Part shown: piece by piece, positions 12,001 through 20,780 of the stretch
How the letters are laid out: each line of letters begins with the position of its first letter
Position numbering within the stretch: position 1 is the first letter of the stretch
Origin: Ascaphus truei
Lineage: Eukaryota > Chordata > Amphibia > Anura > Ascaphidae
Assembly (NCBI GenBank): GCA_036426205.1
Contig: CM071568.1
Span: forward strand, 231,101,236 to 231,165,235
Reading direction: 5' to 3'
Length of the DNA: 64,000 bases
Position numbers and translations under genes: made by a program
The notes under the pieces: generated by a model
Told to the model about the DNA's origin: nothing
Database searches by the model: none
Seen by the model: the letters and a program-made list of their open reading frames with translations, nothing else

Positions 12001-14678
12001 TGGTTTAACAGTTCAATTCAAGCTCTGGGTCTCAATCTCTCAATGTCGGTAGCTGTAGTATGCTTGGTTAGGTAATTGAACGGAGTAGGTTTACATGCTG
12101 CACACTTACAATGCTTATTACAGCCACAGTTACTAAACCGCTTAATGTTTTTGTAGGTGATCTACCTATTTGCTCGGCTGTTGGTGACTTCATTACCACA
12201 CCAGCTGACCCCAGCGAATCAAATGAGGAGGAACCCCGAAGCCCAGAAACACCAGCAGAGCATACTTCAGTCATTCCTGTTTGCCTTAGAAAAGTGCACA
12301 GGATATTGCGTACGTGTACAGATGGCTGGAAATCATACTACAGACAATCTGTCTTTTTAGCGGGTTTGGGGTTAGCCTTCTTGTACACCACAGTCCTCGG
12401 CTTTGACTGTATCACCACAGGTTATGCCTACACTCAGGGGATAAGTGGCTCTCTACTTAGCATACTTATGGCCGTATCAGCCATCTCAGGATTAATGGGC
12501 ACGTTTCTGTTTACTAAACTGAGGAGACATTATGGCTTAGTGGTCACAGGAATTATATCCAGTTGCCTTCATGTTAGCTGTTTAATGCTTTGCGTATTTT
12601 CAGTCTTTGCCCCGGGAAGCCCTTTTGACTTGGGCATTTTTTCTGTTCTCATGGGTAAGAACTCTTCTTTAAACAGTGAGAAACTGCATCAGAACCAGCT
12701 CCATATTTATCCATCTCAAGGGAATATCAACCAACCTATCCTCCCAGACCGCTCTTCTATTCACTGGACTAACAATACTGTGCTGTTTGAGAGTGTACAT
12801 GCCGGTGACCACACAGACTCCTACATCTCAATCATATTGCTGTTCTCAGGAGTAATACTAGCAAGAATTGGTGAGTACTCAATCAACTCTTCTCTGTACT
12901 GTTAGCCATTTCTTATCTGCTCTCCATTACTCACTTCATAATATCAACCGATATATCCCCCCCGCCAACCCCAAAAAAGCCCGAACCTGTTTCATTATCT
13001 TTATTTTTTAATTTCAGCTGTTCTTACTCTTTTTCTAACAATAGTAAGCATTTCTCATATTTTTATAGTTTCGTAAAATATTGTCTGTCTCCCTTTATGT
13101 GACGTGTCAAGATTTAACATGCTTAGCACCACATATGACATGAACTCAGTAGCATGGAGTGATGGCAGGATTATATTCAGCTGCTTCAATGTAGAACCCA
13201 AGTTAAAGCCTGCACTAGGGATGTACACACGGATTTGGTTAAGAGTTGAAAATGGTCCCTATGACCAGGGCCGCCAACAGAAATCATGGGGCCCAGGACA
13301 AATGAAAGGAGCAGGCCTCCTCCCCCCCCCCCCAAACAAAAAGCGCACCTGCCACGCAAAACATTTTTTACCGCACAACTTTTACTTAACTCTTTTCTTG
13401 TTATTGTAATATGGAAAAAAACATTACAATGCAATCTGTTTATTTTAATATTTTCAACAAAAGACAAAGATACCCAATGCTACATCCAATGTGACGAAAG
13501 GCCTGGGGGGGGTTCAGTATGGGCCTGGGGGGCAGGGGGTTAAGTATAGGCCTGGGGGGTGCCGGTAGGGCCTGGGGGGGTGGAGGATGCCAGTAGGACC
13601 TGGGATGGGGGGCAGAGGATCCGGAGGCCTAGGGCAGGGCCCGGGGGGCTTTGAGGGAGGGAAGAAACATGGCTGGGGGGTCCTGCAGTCTGAAGCACAC
13701 CACTACCGGACGGCAGAGAGTCTGCTGCAGACAGCCACGGTGGACAGCCAGGACAGAGTGCCGGGAAGGTAGGGGGGACAGATGGACGAGACACGACAGT
13801 ACAGAGACAAACACAGAGTATACTGTACACACACAACAGTACAGGGTGATACAGTCAGACAGTACAGATAACAGTATTTACTTATGTGTGTATTTTGAAT
13901 AAGCAGCTGCACAGCCGGGAACATTCAAACACGTTTCTCCCGCCTTTGCAGTTGCTTATATTAGCTACTAGTCCCGCACATGAGGAAGGCCCTGATTGGA
14001 TCTCCACTCCTCAAATTTTTTTTCTGACACGGGCACGACCACACAGGGGGCCCGGGTGGCAGGGCCCCCTGACTCACTGGGCCCGGGACGCCAACTCCGG
14101 CAGACCCGCCCTGTTGGCAGCCCTTTCTACGACACACAGAAACTGTGCTTTTGAACTACATTGGTACGTGTGCATGGGTTCATTATATTGATCTGCACAT
14201 GTGAAAGAGAGAGAGGCAACCTTTTTATAAATCTGGAGCTTATTCGGCCTATTTGGTTAATATTCTATGTTGCTGCACTGTTATGTATGTATGTACTTAT
14301 TTTCAATTGTTCTGTACATTTTCAAGCTTTTTTTCTGGCTGTAAGTACAACTAGTACTGCACTTTTACATCTCAGTGATGGTTTATTGTGCTTTTCTTAC
14401 ATGTAGGTCTCTGGTCCTTTGATCTGACAGTGACTCAGCTTCTTCAAGAGAATATCCCAGAATCGGAACGGGGCATTGTAAACGGGGTGCAAAGCTCAAT
14501 GAATTATCTGATGGATCTAGTCCATTTCATCATGGTCATTTTAGCTCCACAACCTCAACAGTTTGGACTTCTAGTTATCATTTCAATTCTGTTTGTGATA
14601 GCTGGACACACAATGTATTTTTTTTATACCAAAAAATATAAAACAAAAGAGAGGGAATCACTGAATACTCCTGCCTGA
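2231..14678 (+). CDS. slc40a1-like: Ferroportin-like iron exporter, exons 5-8 (partial gene)
   Basis: Four exons join as 2231-2357, 10421-10675, 12157-12870 and 14407-14678. The result is an uninterrupted frame of about 455 residues ending at TGA 14676-14678. All junctions are GT/AG and every intron is phase 1. The product matches SLC40A1, the multipass plasma-membrane exporter of ferrous iron and the receptor for hepcidin. Visible family marks are [15 protein letters not shown] (exon 5), [11 protein letters not shown] with the conserved Asp (exon 6), [14 protein letters not shown] with the hepcidin-binding Cys (exon 7) and [15 protein letters not shown] plus HFIMVILAP (exon 8). The exon layout matches human exons 5-8. 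The loop between the two halves and the loop before the last helices diverge strongly from classical ferroportin, which suggests a paralogue. The loop from exon 6 into exon 7 has very few lysines. The start codon and exons 1-4 are not in the window. Family certain; orthologue versus paralogue uncertain. Confidence 0.93.
2651..2761. mobile_element. Short palindromic MITE-like element
   Basis: About 20-bp inverted termini (CCCCTATTCTATAAACTGC and its near reverse complement at 2741-2759) flank roughly 70 bp of unrelated DNA. The left arm carries no ORF. The family is not recognised, and no clear target duplication was seen. Confidence 0.6.
3407..3480 (+). repeat. Dispersed repeat, copy 2
   Basis: Partner of 1237-1320 in the same orientation. 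It is followed immediately by the hairpin at 3506-3563. Confidence 0.75.
3506..3563. repeat. Near-perfect 58-bp hairpin
   Basis: AGAAGATATGGGTAG at the left is mirrored by CTACCCATATCTTCT at the right, and the purine-rich centre (GGAGGAGGAGCAC) pairs with GTGCTGCTGC. A related CTTCTACCCATATA string occurs near position 67, so this is probably a fragment of a dispersed palindromic repeat. Confidence 0.8.
3981..4060 (+). ncRNA. Hammerhead-like motif of a Penelope-type terminal repeat (candidate)
   Basis: CTGAAGAA is followed by a hairpin (GTGTGC, loop GTTA, GCACAT) and then GAAAC. That is the order of the hammerhead ribozyme core (CUGANGA, stem II, GAAA), with one extra A before stem II. The outer CCTGA (3981) pairs with TCAGG (4016-4020). 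A CpG-rich tail with TTTCGCGTGACGCC follows, resembling one at 63600-63640. Penelope-like retroelements are known to carry hammerhead ribozymes in their terminal repeats, and a decayed Penelope RT lies about 1.2 kb away. Catalytic activity is not shown. Confidence 0.4.
4230..4380 (-). mobile_element. 3'-end fragment of an L2-type LINE or its SINE
   Basis: TTATTTATATAGCGCCATTA and AGCGCTTCACAG, then a stretch ending in GTGCTTCAGACATAAAAGTTAC, match the segment at 24727-24870, which lies at the 3' end of a recognisable LINE RT on the minus strand. Only the tail is present here. Confidence 0.65.
5160..6225 (-). pseudogene. Decayed Penelope-like reverse transcriptase
   Basis: Reading the minus strand from 6225 down, fragments in shifting frames recall the Penelope-like RT in order. 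First comes [16 protein letters not shown] (compare the family DVxxLYTxIPH), then a block ending QTCGIAMG. Next is a segment with [12 protein letters not shown] (the YIDD catalytic box) around 5830-6030. Then come [13 protein letters not shown] and a KRF-like block, and finally the 5210-5557 ORF with [24 protein letters not shown] and a basic tail. The encoded enzyme would copy element RNA. Stops and frameshifts interrupt it. It is cut at its 5' side near 6225, where unrelated CAGGGCTGCTGAC DNA begins. The GIY-YIG endonuclease normally found downstream could not be recognised. The element lies antisense in a ferroportin-like intron. Confidence 0.75.
6480..6920. repeat. Minisatellite, about 20-22-bp unit
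   Basis: Roughly fifteen imperfect copies of a pyrimidine-rich unit with core AGGCCCATACCTACTCC. Long ORFs across it on both strands are low-complexity artefacts. Confidence 0.9.
6950..7185. repeat. Minisatellite, CATAGCTCCTTCTCCC unit
   Basis: About ten copies of a 20-28-bp unit with core CACATAGCTCCTTCTCCC follow the previous array directly. The boundary near 6222 (CAGGGCTGCTGACAA) resembles the end of the hAT element at 13266-14125. The two arrays may therefore be the swollen interior of a hAT element, but no matching right end was found. Confidence 0.85.
7186..7929. other. Intronic DNA, no assignable gene
   Basis: An open frame runs on plus to 7456, with a hydrophobic run ([12 protein letters not shown]) and a second ([17 protein letters not shown]). 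It resembles no protein I recognise, lacks convincing splice or start context and begins inside a minisatellite, so it is not called as a gene. The remainder to 7929 shows nothing definite. Confidence 0.4.
7930..8015. mobile_element. Partial copy of the palindromic MITE seen at 9470-9618
   Basis: Contains GCAGGTCCTAACACTCACC and TACCTGTATAATTACAGG, which recur in both arms of the full element at 9470-9618. Confidence 0.75.
8216..9288. mobile_element. Probable solo LTR inserted in a (TA)n tract
   Basis: A 1,073-bp unit begins TGTAGCC and ends GGCTACA, so the usual TG..CA ends of an LTR are extended to a 7-bp inverted repeat. Both sides are flanked by (TA)n runs, the likely target site. It contains CpG-rich sequence, a GA microsatellite, an internal (TA)n at about 8985-9017 and three tandem copies of GTCCGCCGTGGC. 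No coding capacity is seen. A Gypsy-type LTR is the best guess, but no full element is present to prove it. Confidence 0.5.
8900..8975. repeat. Three tandem copies of a GTCCGCCGTGGCGCA unit
   Basis: Three GC-rich copies at about 28-bp spacing (8902, 8930, 8959), inside the LTR-like unit just before its internal (TA)n tract. Confidence 0.85.
9470..9618. mobile_element. Palindromic MITE
   Basis: Inverted termini of about 45-50 bp (GCTGCCACTTACAAGGCATG at the left, its near complement ending at about 9618) flank a short centre containing GAATGATCGCAC-type sequence. No ORF. A partial copy lies at 7930-8015, so the LTR-like unit at 8216-9288 is bracketed by relatives. Confidence 0.75.
10421..10675 (+). 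CDS. slc40a1-like: Ferroportin-like exon 6
   Basis: 255 bp from acceptor CAACCAAG to donor GTAAGT. It encodes [14 protein letters not shown] (the Asp equals the human D181 position), then [14 protein letters not shown], a membrane segment, and the start of the large cytosolic loop ([14 protein letters not shown]). It ends in phase 1. Confidence 0.93.
11326..11523. repeat. Fold-back repeat with hammerhead-like motif
   Basis: Arms 11326-11418 and 11434-11523 are imperfect reverse complements. The right arm holds CTGAAGAA, a GGGG/CCCC hairpin and GAAAT at 11432-11458; the left arm holds a degraded mirror copy. The same motif order occurs at 3981 and 38297. An inverted pair of Penelope-type terminal repeats is the preferred reading. 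Confidence 0.65.
12157..12870 (+). CDS. slc40a1-like: Ferroportin-like exon 7
   Basis: 714 bp from acceptor TTTTTGTAG to donor GTGAGT. The first third is an acidic Pro/Ser-rich cytosolic loop ([12 protein letters not shown]). Then come helices with [19 protein letters not shown] and [10 protein letters not shown]. The Cys codon at 12408-12410 matches the hepcidin-binding human C326. A divergent extracellular loop with NSS and NNT glycosylation sequons follows, then [13 protein letters not shown]. This loop is the part least like known ferroportins. Confidence 0.95.
13266..14125. mobile_element. Non-autonomous hAT element
   Basis: Terminal inverted repeats CAGGGCCGCCAACAG and CTGTTGGCAGCCCT bound the element. 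Flanking 8-bp sites CCTATGAC (13258-13265) and TCTACGAC (14126-14133) differ by two transitions, as expected of an old hAT target duplication. The interior is a G-rich imperfect tandem array (13500-13650, GGCCTGGGGGG) and other non-coding DNA. It sits in the last intron. Confidence 0.8.
14407..14678 (+). CDS. slc40a1-like: Ferroportin-like exon 8 (terminal)
   Basis: Starts after acceptor TTCTTACATGTAG and encodes [33 protein letters not shown], and HFIMVILAP with the conserved His (human H507 position). A final helix leads to a short basic tail ([10 protein letters not shown]) and TGA. The tail is shorter than in human ferroportin. Confidence 0.95.
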
Positions 14679-14882
14679 TAGTCTCGTGATAGCCAATTTT
14701 TAAACAGATAACACTCTTTGTAGTATAAGTATAATCTTTGTAGTATGAGTTTTTAGCATGAAGTGTTGGATAACTTTCACAACCTGTCCAATGTTCACCG
14801 AATCTGTTCCATTTCTTTTTTTATTATTATTTTATACATGATCCACCCTATTCCATATACAGTTCCTATTTACTTCACTGGA

Positions 14883-14888
14883 AATAAA
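14883..14888 (+). promoter_or_regulatory. Probable polyadenylation signal of the ferroportin-like gene
   Basis: AATAAA about 205 bp after the stop codon. A second AATAAA lies near 14936-14941, next to a poly-A/poly-G run. Confidence 0.55.
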
Positions 14889-14978
14889 AACAAATATTAT
14901 TTAAACTAACACATATACTCCATGCCTGTTTTATTTAAATAAAAAAAAGGGGGGGGGGGGTGCAGAGCATGCGCATTT

Positions 14979-15100
14979 TAAGCGAAACTTCTTTGTCTTT
15001 TGTCACTGGTTTGTCACAGATATTGTATTTGTGATGGTGATGTTTATAATTAAAAATCAAAACACAATGTCAGTGACAAAATGCAAAGAAGTTTGACTTA
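14979..15100. mobile_element. MITE with TAAGYGAAACTTCTTT ends
   Basis: Inverted termini TAAGCGAAACTTCTTTG and CAAAGAAGTTTGACTTA, an AT-rich centre, and a relative at 61338-61442. The similarity continues weakly outward through GAGCATGCGCA-type flanks. No ORF. Confidence 0.75.
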
Positions 15101-15189
15101 GAACACGTGCTCAACACACACCTATGTTTTAGCTGTTTGCACTTCTATATTTATACTAACTGTGAATTCCTCGGGTTTGTCTCTGTGTT

Positions 15190-15254
15190 TGTGTGTATGT
15201 GCGACTGTGTGCGTCCGACACTGTGTGCATGTGGTGCGTGCGACACTATATGCG

Positions 15255-15293
<39 letters not shown>

Positions 15294-15372
15294 CTGTGTG
15301 CATCCGACACTGTGTGCATGTGGTGCGTGCGACACTATATGCGACTCTGTGTGTGCTTGCGACTGTGTGCAT

Positions 15373-15433
<61 letters not shown>

Positions 15434-15453
15434 TGTGTGACTGTGTGTGTGTG

Positions 15454-15492
<39 letters not shown>

Positions 15493-15660
15493 TGTGTGTG
15501 TGTTGTGTATGTGTTGTGTGTGTGTGTGTGTGCTTGTGTGTGTGTGTCTCGTGTGTGTGTGTGGCTGTGTGTGTGTGTGCTGACGTGCATGCCAATGCGT
15601 GTGTTGTGTGTTGTGTGTGTGTCAGTTTGTGTGTCAGTGTGTGAGTGACACTGTGTGTGA
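15190..15660. repeat. Compound (TG)n microsatellite with 60-75-bp higher-order repeat
   Basis: Long TG runs are interrupted by a duplicated block with core GTGCGTGCGACACTATATGC (about 15203-15260 and 15292-15355). The open frames over it are artefacts. Confidence 0.95.
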
Positions 15661-16480
15661 CTGTATAGGCTTGGAAAGGGTTGTGCGGTGACCGTATTGA
15701 GAAGGGAGGGGGCCCACCTGTGCAGCAGAGTTCGGTGTGAGGCAGGCATAGGAAGGGGTCCAGGCAGCTGATCAGGGAAGTTGTGCCCGACGTCTGGTGT
15801 CCTGCGCATGCACGCAGCACTTGGCGGTCATGCGCACGGTGCCGGGTGGTCCCGCGCATGGGCACCGGCCACGCCATTAGTGCGCTTGCGGACATGGGCT
15901 TCTGCGCATGATTGACAGGATTTACAACCTCCTCTTCTGCTACATCTCTCTCGCGAAGAGAGGAACGAGACGAAAGCGGTATAAGAAATGTAGAGAAAGA
16001 GCGAACGACCGAAATAGAGAAAGCTTCCTCACTATCTACAGCTATAACCTCCCCTATCCCTCTCTCCCTCTCTCCCTCTCTCCCTCTCTCCCCCTCTCTC
16101 TCCTTTACTGACAGATATGCAAAAAAAAACCTGTGAAGTTAATCGATTCTTTAAAGTTTTTTTTTTTCTTTTTAAACTACTGTATAATAATTGTACAGCA
16201 ACTCACAGCTTGACACTACAGCTAAACACTGCACCTAATGGCTTCCTCTTGAAGCTGCACCTCTATTTATACCTCTCCTCCTCCCCCTCCTTCACGAATC
16301 ACAAATCTTTTATTCTAGTTATTAATCCATTCACGGAGTTTGTGCTAAAAATCCGTCCACTGATTTGTCAATTATGGATTTTGGTGAAAAATACGAAATT
16401 GCGGATTGATCTTTTTAAGGCTGATCCGAGGAAATCCGCATGCTAAAGGAACTGGTCAATTCATGGCAGATCCAAAACCG
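15661..16480. other. Non-coding, CpG-containing then CT-rich DNA
   Basis: 15780-15910 is CpG-rich with repeated TGCGCATG. 16048-16105 is a CTCTCC-type microsatellite. 16106-16480 shows nothing definite. Confidence 0.5.
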
Positions 16481-17252
16481 GAAAAAAATTCCCCCATCTC
16501 TGGTGAGGCCAATAAACACCACTTCATCTTCAGATTCAGATGAAGAAGTTCAGCTCTGGAAAAGAGCAAAAATCTCCAACCAACCTCATAAGAGGGAAAA
16601 ACTACATGGGACAAAAGGAGATTTTTTTCCCTGTTTGGGGTAAAGAGGAATACATTTCCAGGAGAAAGTGTAGCTGGCATGCAGCTCATACCAGATGCTC
16701 TGCACCATTTCCATTTTTTGTACAGGTACCGGAATTGTCCTCTTAGATGAGGAGCCTGGAGCTGGCTGTTCTTCCTCATCTTCTGCCTCAATAAACTGGG
16801 ACTCTGAGAAAGTTCAAAATCGACAGCCTCTAGCGATGGAGGGAAATGGAGTGAAATACAAATGGGTAGGCAGGGACTACTCAGTATGGCAGTGACAACT
16901 CCTCCATCAAGAGTTTATAGTAACAGATGGGCCATTGAAGAGGAGTCTGAAGTACTGTATATGGTTTTACAACTTTGGCTACTGTTTCATTCCCTACTGA
17001 TAGGTTGGATCAACTGTTATGAACTATACAGTTCAAAATGGCTGACGCTACTGGGTTATTTTTTATGCTAGACAAGGCAGAAAGATATGGTATTCAGGGA
17101 CCCCAGCTGTCTAGGAAGGTCATGTTGGTCTCAAAGCTTGGCTCTATTAAAGTCTGTAAGTAGAGACTCCTTAATTATAGAGCAGACATTTAACTACGTC
17201 ACCAGTGCCTGTTGGTCCCATTGGTTATGTGAAGCAGTATTATCTGACTTGA
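16481..17252 (+). other. Possible 5' part of a DIRS-type element
   Basis: Ser/Asp-rich coding-like text (SSSDSDEEV) and GVKYKWVGRDYS appear in broken frames upstream of the recombinase remnant at 17688. The position and the acidic-serine composition would fit a DIRS Gag-like ORF, but no definite motif is visible, so the call is tentative. Confidence 0.25.
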
Positions 17253-17415
17253 CTGGGTATAGCTCAGTGATAGAGCATTTGACTGGAAATCAGAGGTCTC
17301 TGGTTCAAATCCAGATGCCCCCTTTCATGTACATGCACTCTCTTTATAGGTTGAACTTGATGGACGTATGTCTTTTTTCAACCTCATCTACAGTACTATG
17401 TAACTATGTAAATGT
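17253..17415 (+). mobile_element. tRNA-Cys-derived SINE
   Basis: 17253-17322 resembles a tRNA-Cys gene, with the A box in GGTATAGCTCAGTGATAGAG and the B box in GGTTCAAATCC. The acceptor stem is mismatched at its outer pairs, and the anticodon loop reads CTGGAAA, which would give GGA instead of GCA. It is followed by a tail with GGTTGAACTTGATGGACG and TATGTAACTATGTAA, a LINE-type 3' end common in amphibian genomes. It is therefore a SINE rather than a working tRNA gene. Confidence 0.65.
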
Positions 17416-17687
17416 CCAAATACAACTCAACTTGGGATATTGAGCCACAACTTACGTATTTGACTTTAACTTAATTGGGTAATATTTCTATAGATTTGGG
17501 AGCCTTGTCTATAAAATAATCATCTCACCTAGGCCTTGCATTTTCAGATGGGGGAGGGAGGAAGTAGGGTGTGAGTTAACTTTCATTCATATATCTTATT
17601 CCTTGTTGGTTCTTCCACCAGAGGGTTTCCACCTACTATTAAAATGGAGAACAAAAACTAGGTCAATGGATAGAGTACCAGCTGAGC

Positions 17688-18010
17688 AGAACTTTGTTAG
17701 AGATACATCAGACCCTTCCCTTTGTGAGGTGAATTGCATGTCAGTATACTTAGAGAAAACAGCTAGAATTAGATAGGATATGTCCCAATTATTTATAACC
17801 TCAAGAAAATCATTTAGATCTGCCTGAACTAATACAATAAGATGTGGGATACTAGACACAATGATTCCAGCAGGGATTGATACTGAGCAATGTAAGGGAC
17901 ACTCAATAAAGGATGCAGCAGCTGCTAAGGGTATTACATTATTACCAATAAATATAAAGGCGGCAAGATGGGCATCTACTTGCACCTTTATGTGACACTA
18001 TTGGAGACCA
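17688..18010 (+). pseudogene. DIRS-type tyrosine recombinase remnant
   Basis: One frame, broken by three in-frame stops, reads VRDTSDPSLCEVNCMSVYL, DMSQLFITSRKSF, IDTEQCKGHSIKDAAAA and NIKAARWASTCTFM, ending in HYWRP. The order KGHS(I)(R/K), KAARW and a final HYW is that of the C-terminal half of DIRS tyrosine recombinases. Those enzymes insert the circular cDNA of such retrotransposons without target duplication. The RT, RNase H and methyltransferase parts were not found nearby, so this is a fragment. Confidence 0.65.
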
Positions 18011-18066
18011 TCTAAATCGGAGTAAAATTTGTTAGAGCAACCCCAGCTGAAGCACATTTTCCCACC

Positions 18067-18175
18067 ACCTGTTGCTAGGCGGCAAGCCTCACGAACAACA
18101 AAAGAGTTTGCAGGAATCTATGACCTGGAAACATACTTTGTTCTAGAGAATAAGGTTTGCCACCTAGCAACAGCA
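18067..18175. repeat. Short inverted repeat next to the DIRS remnant
   Basis: CTGTTGCTAGGCGGCAA and TTGCCACCTAGCAACAG are near complements about 72 bp apart. It could be an inverted terminal or internal complementary region of the DIRS element, or an unrelated MITE. Confidence 0.55.
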
Positions 18176-19457
18176 GCCCATCCCGTCCCCCCAATATAGA
18201 TAGCTTAATGGTTGCAGTGGTTAATTACTTTAGGAGTGACAGAACCTTTTATCTCTACTATAGTCGCTCAGGACAGGGAACAGAAATGATAGAGTAGCTT
18301 GCAAGACCTGTTCAAACTACTGAATCATTGCCTTGTTTTCATTCATTATAAAAAAAAAATAGAAAAAAGAAGGGATAGATAATAACTTTGCTGTTTAAGA
18401 GTTCTTTATTAGGGTAACTAAGGATTGTCATCAATCAATTAGGTTTCCTGAAAAATCTAAACTAGATATTTATGCACTAAAGGGAGATAATGTATCTATA
18501 TACAGTATGAATACACCCTCATTTGGAATTCTAGTTTGCAACTCATAATTTATTGCATAGTAGCACTCATTGTATTCATATATAATGCTGAGTATTAACC
18601 TGAAGTTCCCCCGGCATGTTTATATTTTAACGATATCTTTGCCCTGCTGTTCTCTCCTCTCCATGTTTCTCACTACTCACAGTTAAACTGTTTTATTCCT
18701 ACACACAAAAAAATGCTGAAATTATGTTTCTTTAGTATGTCCCTGAAGTCAAGAATCAAGATGATTCTTGAAAAAGGTTCAAGTGAGGTACTGAAACATC
18801 AATCCTTTTGGCTATATAATTGTTCACTTATTGAAAAGTCCAAGAGAGTTGCCACTTTTTTTTTATTTATTCTGTGCATCTATGTAAATACCAGCCATTA
18901 TATACAGTACATACTGGAGGCAAGATAGGCCTAATGCCAAATGGGGTATCTGATAAAAAAAAAGTAATTATTTTTGGATATAATCCAATATTGCAGGAAT
19001 CACAGCTTAGTGCATAACATGTGAATATTTTTATTTGGCATTAACTTTATTGGCGTTCTCATTTGAATGTACTGCATAAAAAATATCTCTCATATAGCGC
19101 AGTGGTAAATACGTTGTTTATCACTACTTTAATGCTGGCAGCATGGCTTTAGTGAATGTCGATAACGCCAGTTTTAATGTATCCATAGCCTGGGGCAACT
19201 TAACTTTTGTGCTAGATCTGTCCTCGGCACACTGCCTGTGACACTGACACACACACTTTTTCATTTGAGAACCATCACGTTCTTTTGACAATTTTGTGTC
19301 AGGGATAAAGTAATACACAGGACCGCACATGTTTGCTATACACAATGAATGTTTGAATGTACTCATGTTTGTTACGAGACAGGGAGGCCACACCGGCAGT
19401 GGTACCAGCTACCTTGCAAGTGAACCTCGAGTGTGGTACATCCTGACCTGATATCTC
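18176..19457. other. AT-rich intergenic DNA, nothing recognised
   Basis: No exon-like or element-like structure was found on either strand. Confidence 0.5.
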
Positions 19458-19465
19458 TAGTTTAG

Positions 19466-19941
19466 AGTTGCCACATTTAAGTTTATAATATGGGACACCG
19501 AAATCCAGTATGAAAGTGTGACATCATAATGAGTGAGGATTTGCAAATGCTTTGAGCTGAATGGTATCTCACGCTTGACCGATATATTCTTTGGTTTTTA
19601 TCATCTCTATTCTTGACGGGGAGAAGCACACTGAGCTAACAAGTAGCAGTGGGAGGAAAACGTAACACCTTTAGGGGTGGGTGTCATGCTATTATCAGAT
19701 GACCAGGCAGTGTCTTAACTATTATTTGAATAATTTAGTAAGACATCTATCGGAAAAGGTAACTATTACACTCAAGTAGAAATCTATTACGTTTTTGTGA
19801 CTGATTCATTACAGTCATTTTAAGTTAAGGCATTTCACGTCCAAGCACTAAAATATATATAAAATGCAGACCTTTCTGGGTCAACGGGACAAGTCAATGA
19901 AATATGGGACAATCCCATGTATACGGGACATCTGCCAACCG
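19466..19941. mobile_element. Non-autonomous hAT-like element
   Basis: Perfect 8-bp direct repeats TAGTTTAG flank it at 19458-19465 and 19942-19949. Ends AGTTGCCACATTT and AGATGT-type GACATCTGCCAACCG are imperfect inverted repeats. No transposase coding sequence. Confidence 0.7.
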
Positions 19942-19949
19942 TAGTTTAG

Positions 19950-20438
19950 TTTTAGCTCTTCAAGATAATAATTAGACATACAGCTATTCGACGCTGAGAT
20001 TATCAGACATTACTACAAATGAATTTAATCTATTTCTTTATACAACGTAGAGTACTATCTGGATCTTCTGTTGATTCAGGTTCAAAAAGTGGTTACTGTT
20101 CGTCTGATGGAATCTCTGGTTCAGCTCAAGAAATGGTCTTTCGCAACTGCTTCTGGATATCCAACATCTCTGACTCTAAAGAGTCAGATACTATGGACCT
20201 GGCCTTTGGGCATCCAAATCCACCGTTCACCTGGGTAGATAAAGATCAAGCACAATATCAATTATTGGCAGTGGTATCTGTTTTACCTTCTTTTACATTG
20301 ATCTATGTTTGTTGCGGTGAAATACAAAGTTTCCTGTAATTATGTTACTGTAAAACAGGTGGGGGACACCCGCTCAGCCAGAGAGTAGGGGAGATGAGGG
20401 TATGAGGGTGCACTACGGGTGGATAGGGTCAAAGACAA
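19950..20438. other. Unassigned DNA with a 106-codon open frame
   Basis: An open frame on plus (20019-20339) has no recognisable motif and no splice context. It may be a transposon remnant. It is not called as a gene. Confidence 0.35.
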
Positions 20439-20780
20439 AACTATGCCAGGGAATCTCTCCAAGAGGAAGCCACCAAATTATATGCACTCACTAATCTGTG
20501 GATAGGCAATAGGGAAGAGGCTGGGGTTCAGGAGGAAAGTATCTCAGGGTATCGTAAAAAGATAAGAGTCCCAGACACAATATTGTAATATTTATTAGTG
20601 GTAGCCTCCATTGCCTACACTCTGTGCACCTTTTCCCTGCCTAAAGCATTGGAAGCCCTATTAACCCCATGTACCTTGGGGCTTTGCTAACTAATGCTTG
20701 CGCCTACTCTCGGAGTGCATGTCATTTGGGGGCTTCCTCTCTGCCTACTCTCCCTTTTGGAGAGATTCCCTGGCATAGTT
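20439..20780. repeat. Inverted repeat with 50-65-bp arms
   Basis: 20439-20489 and 20713-20780 are reverse complements apart from an insertion of about 14 bp in the right arm. Shared core: ATGCCAGGGAATCTCTCC and its complement. No ORF lies between them. Confidence 0.8.

Noticed and set aside
15246..15895. His/Thr-rich ORFs (186-187 codons) on minus
   Set aside because: Translation of the (CA)n strand of the microsatellite.
17253..17322. Functional tRNA gene
   Set aside because: Acceptor-stem mismatches, altered anticodon loop and a LINE-type tail indicate a SINE.
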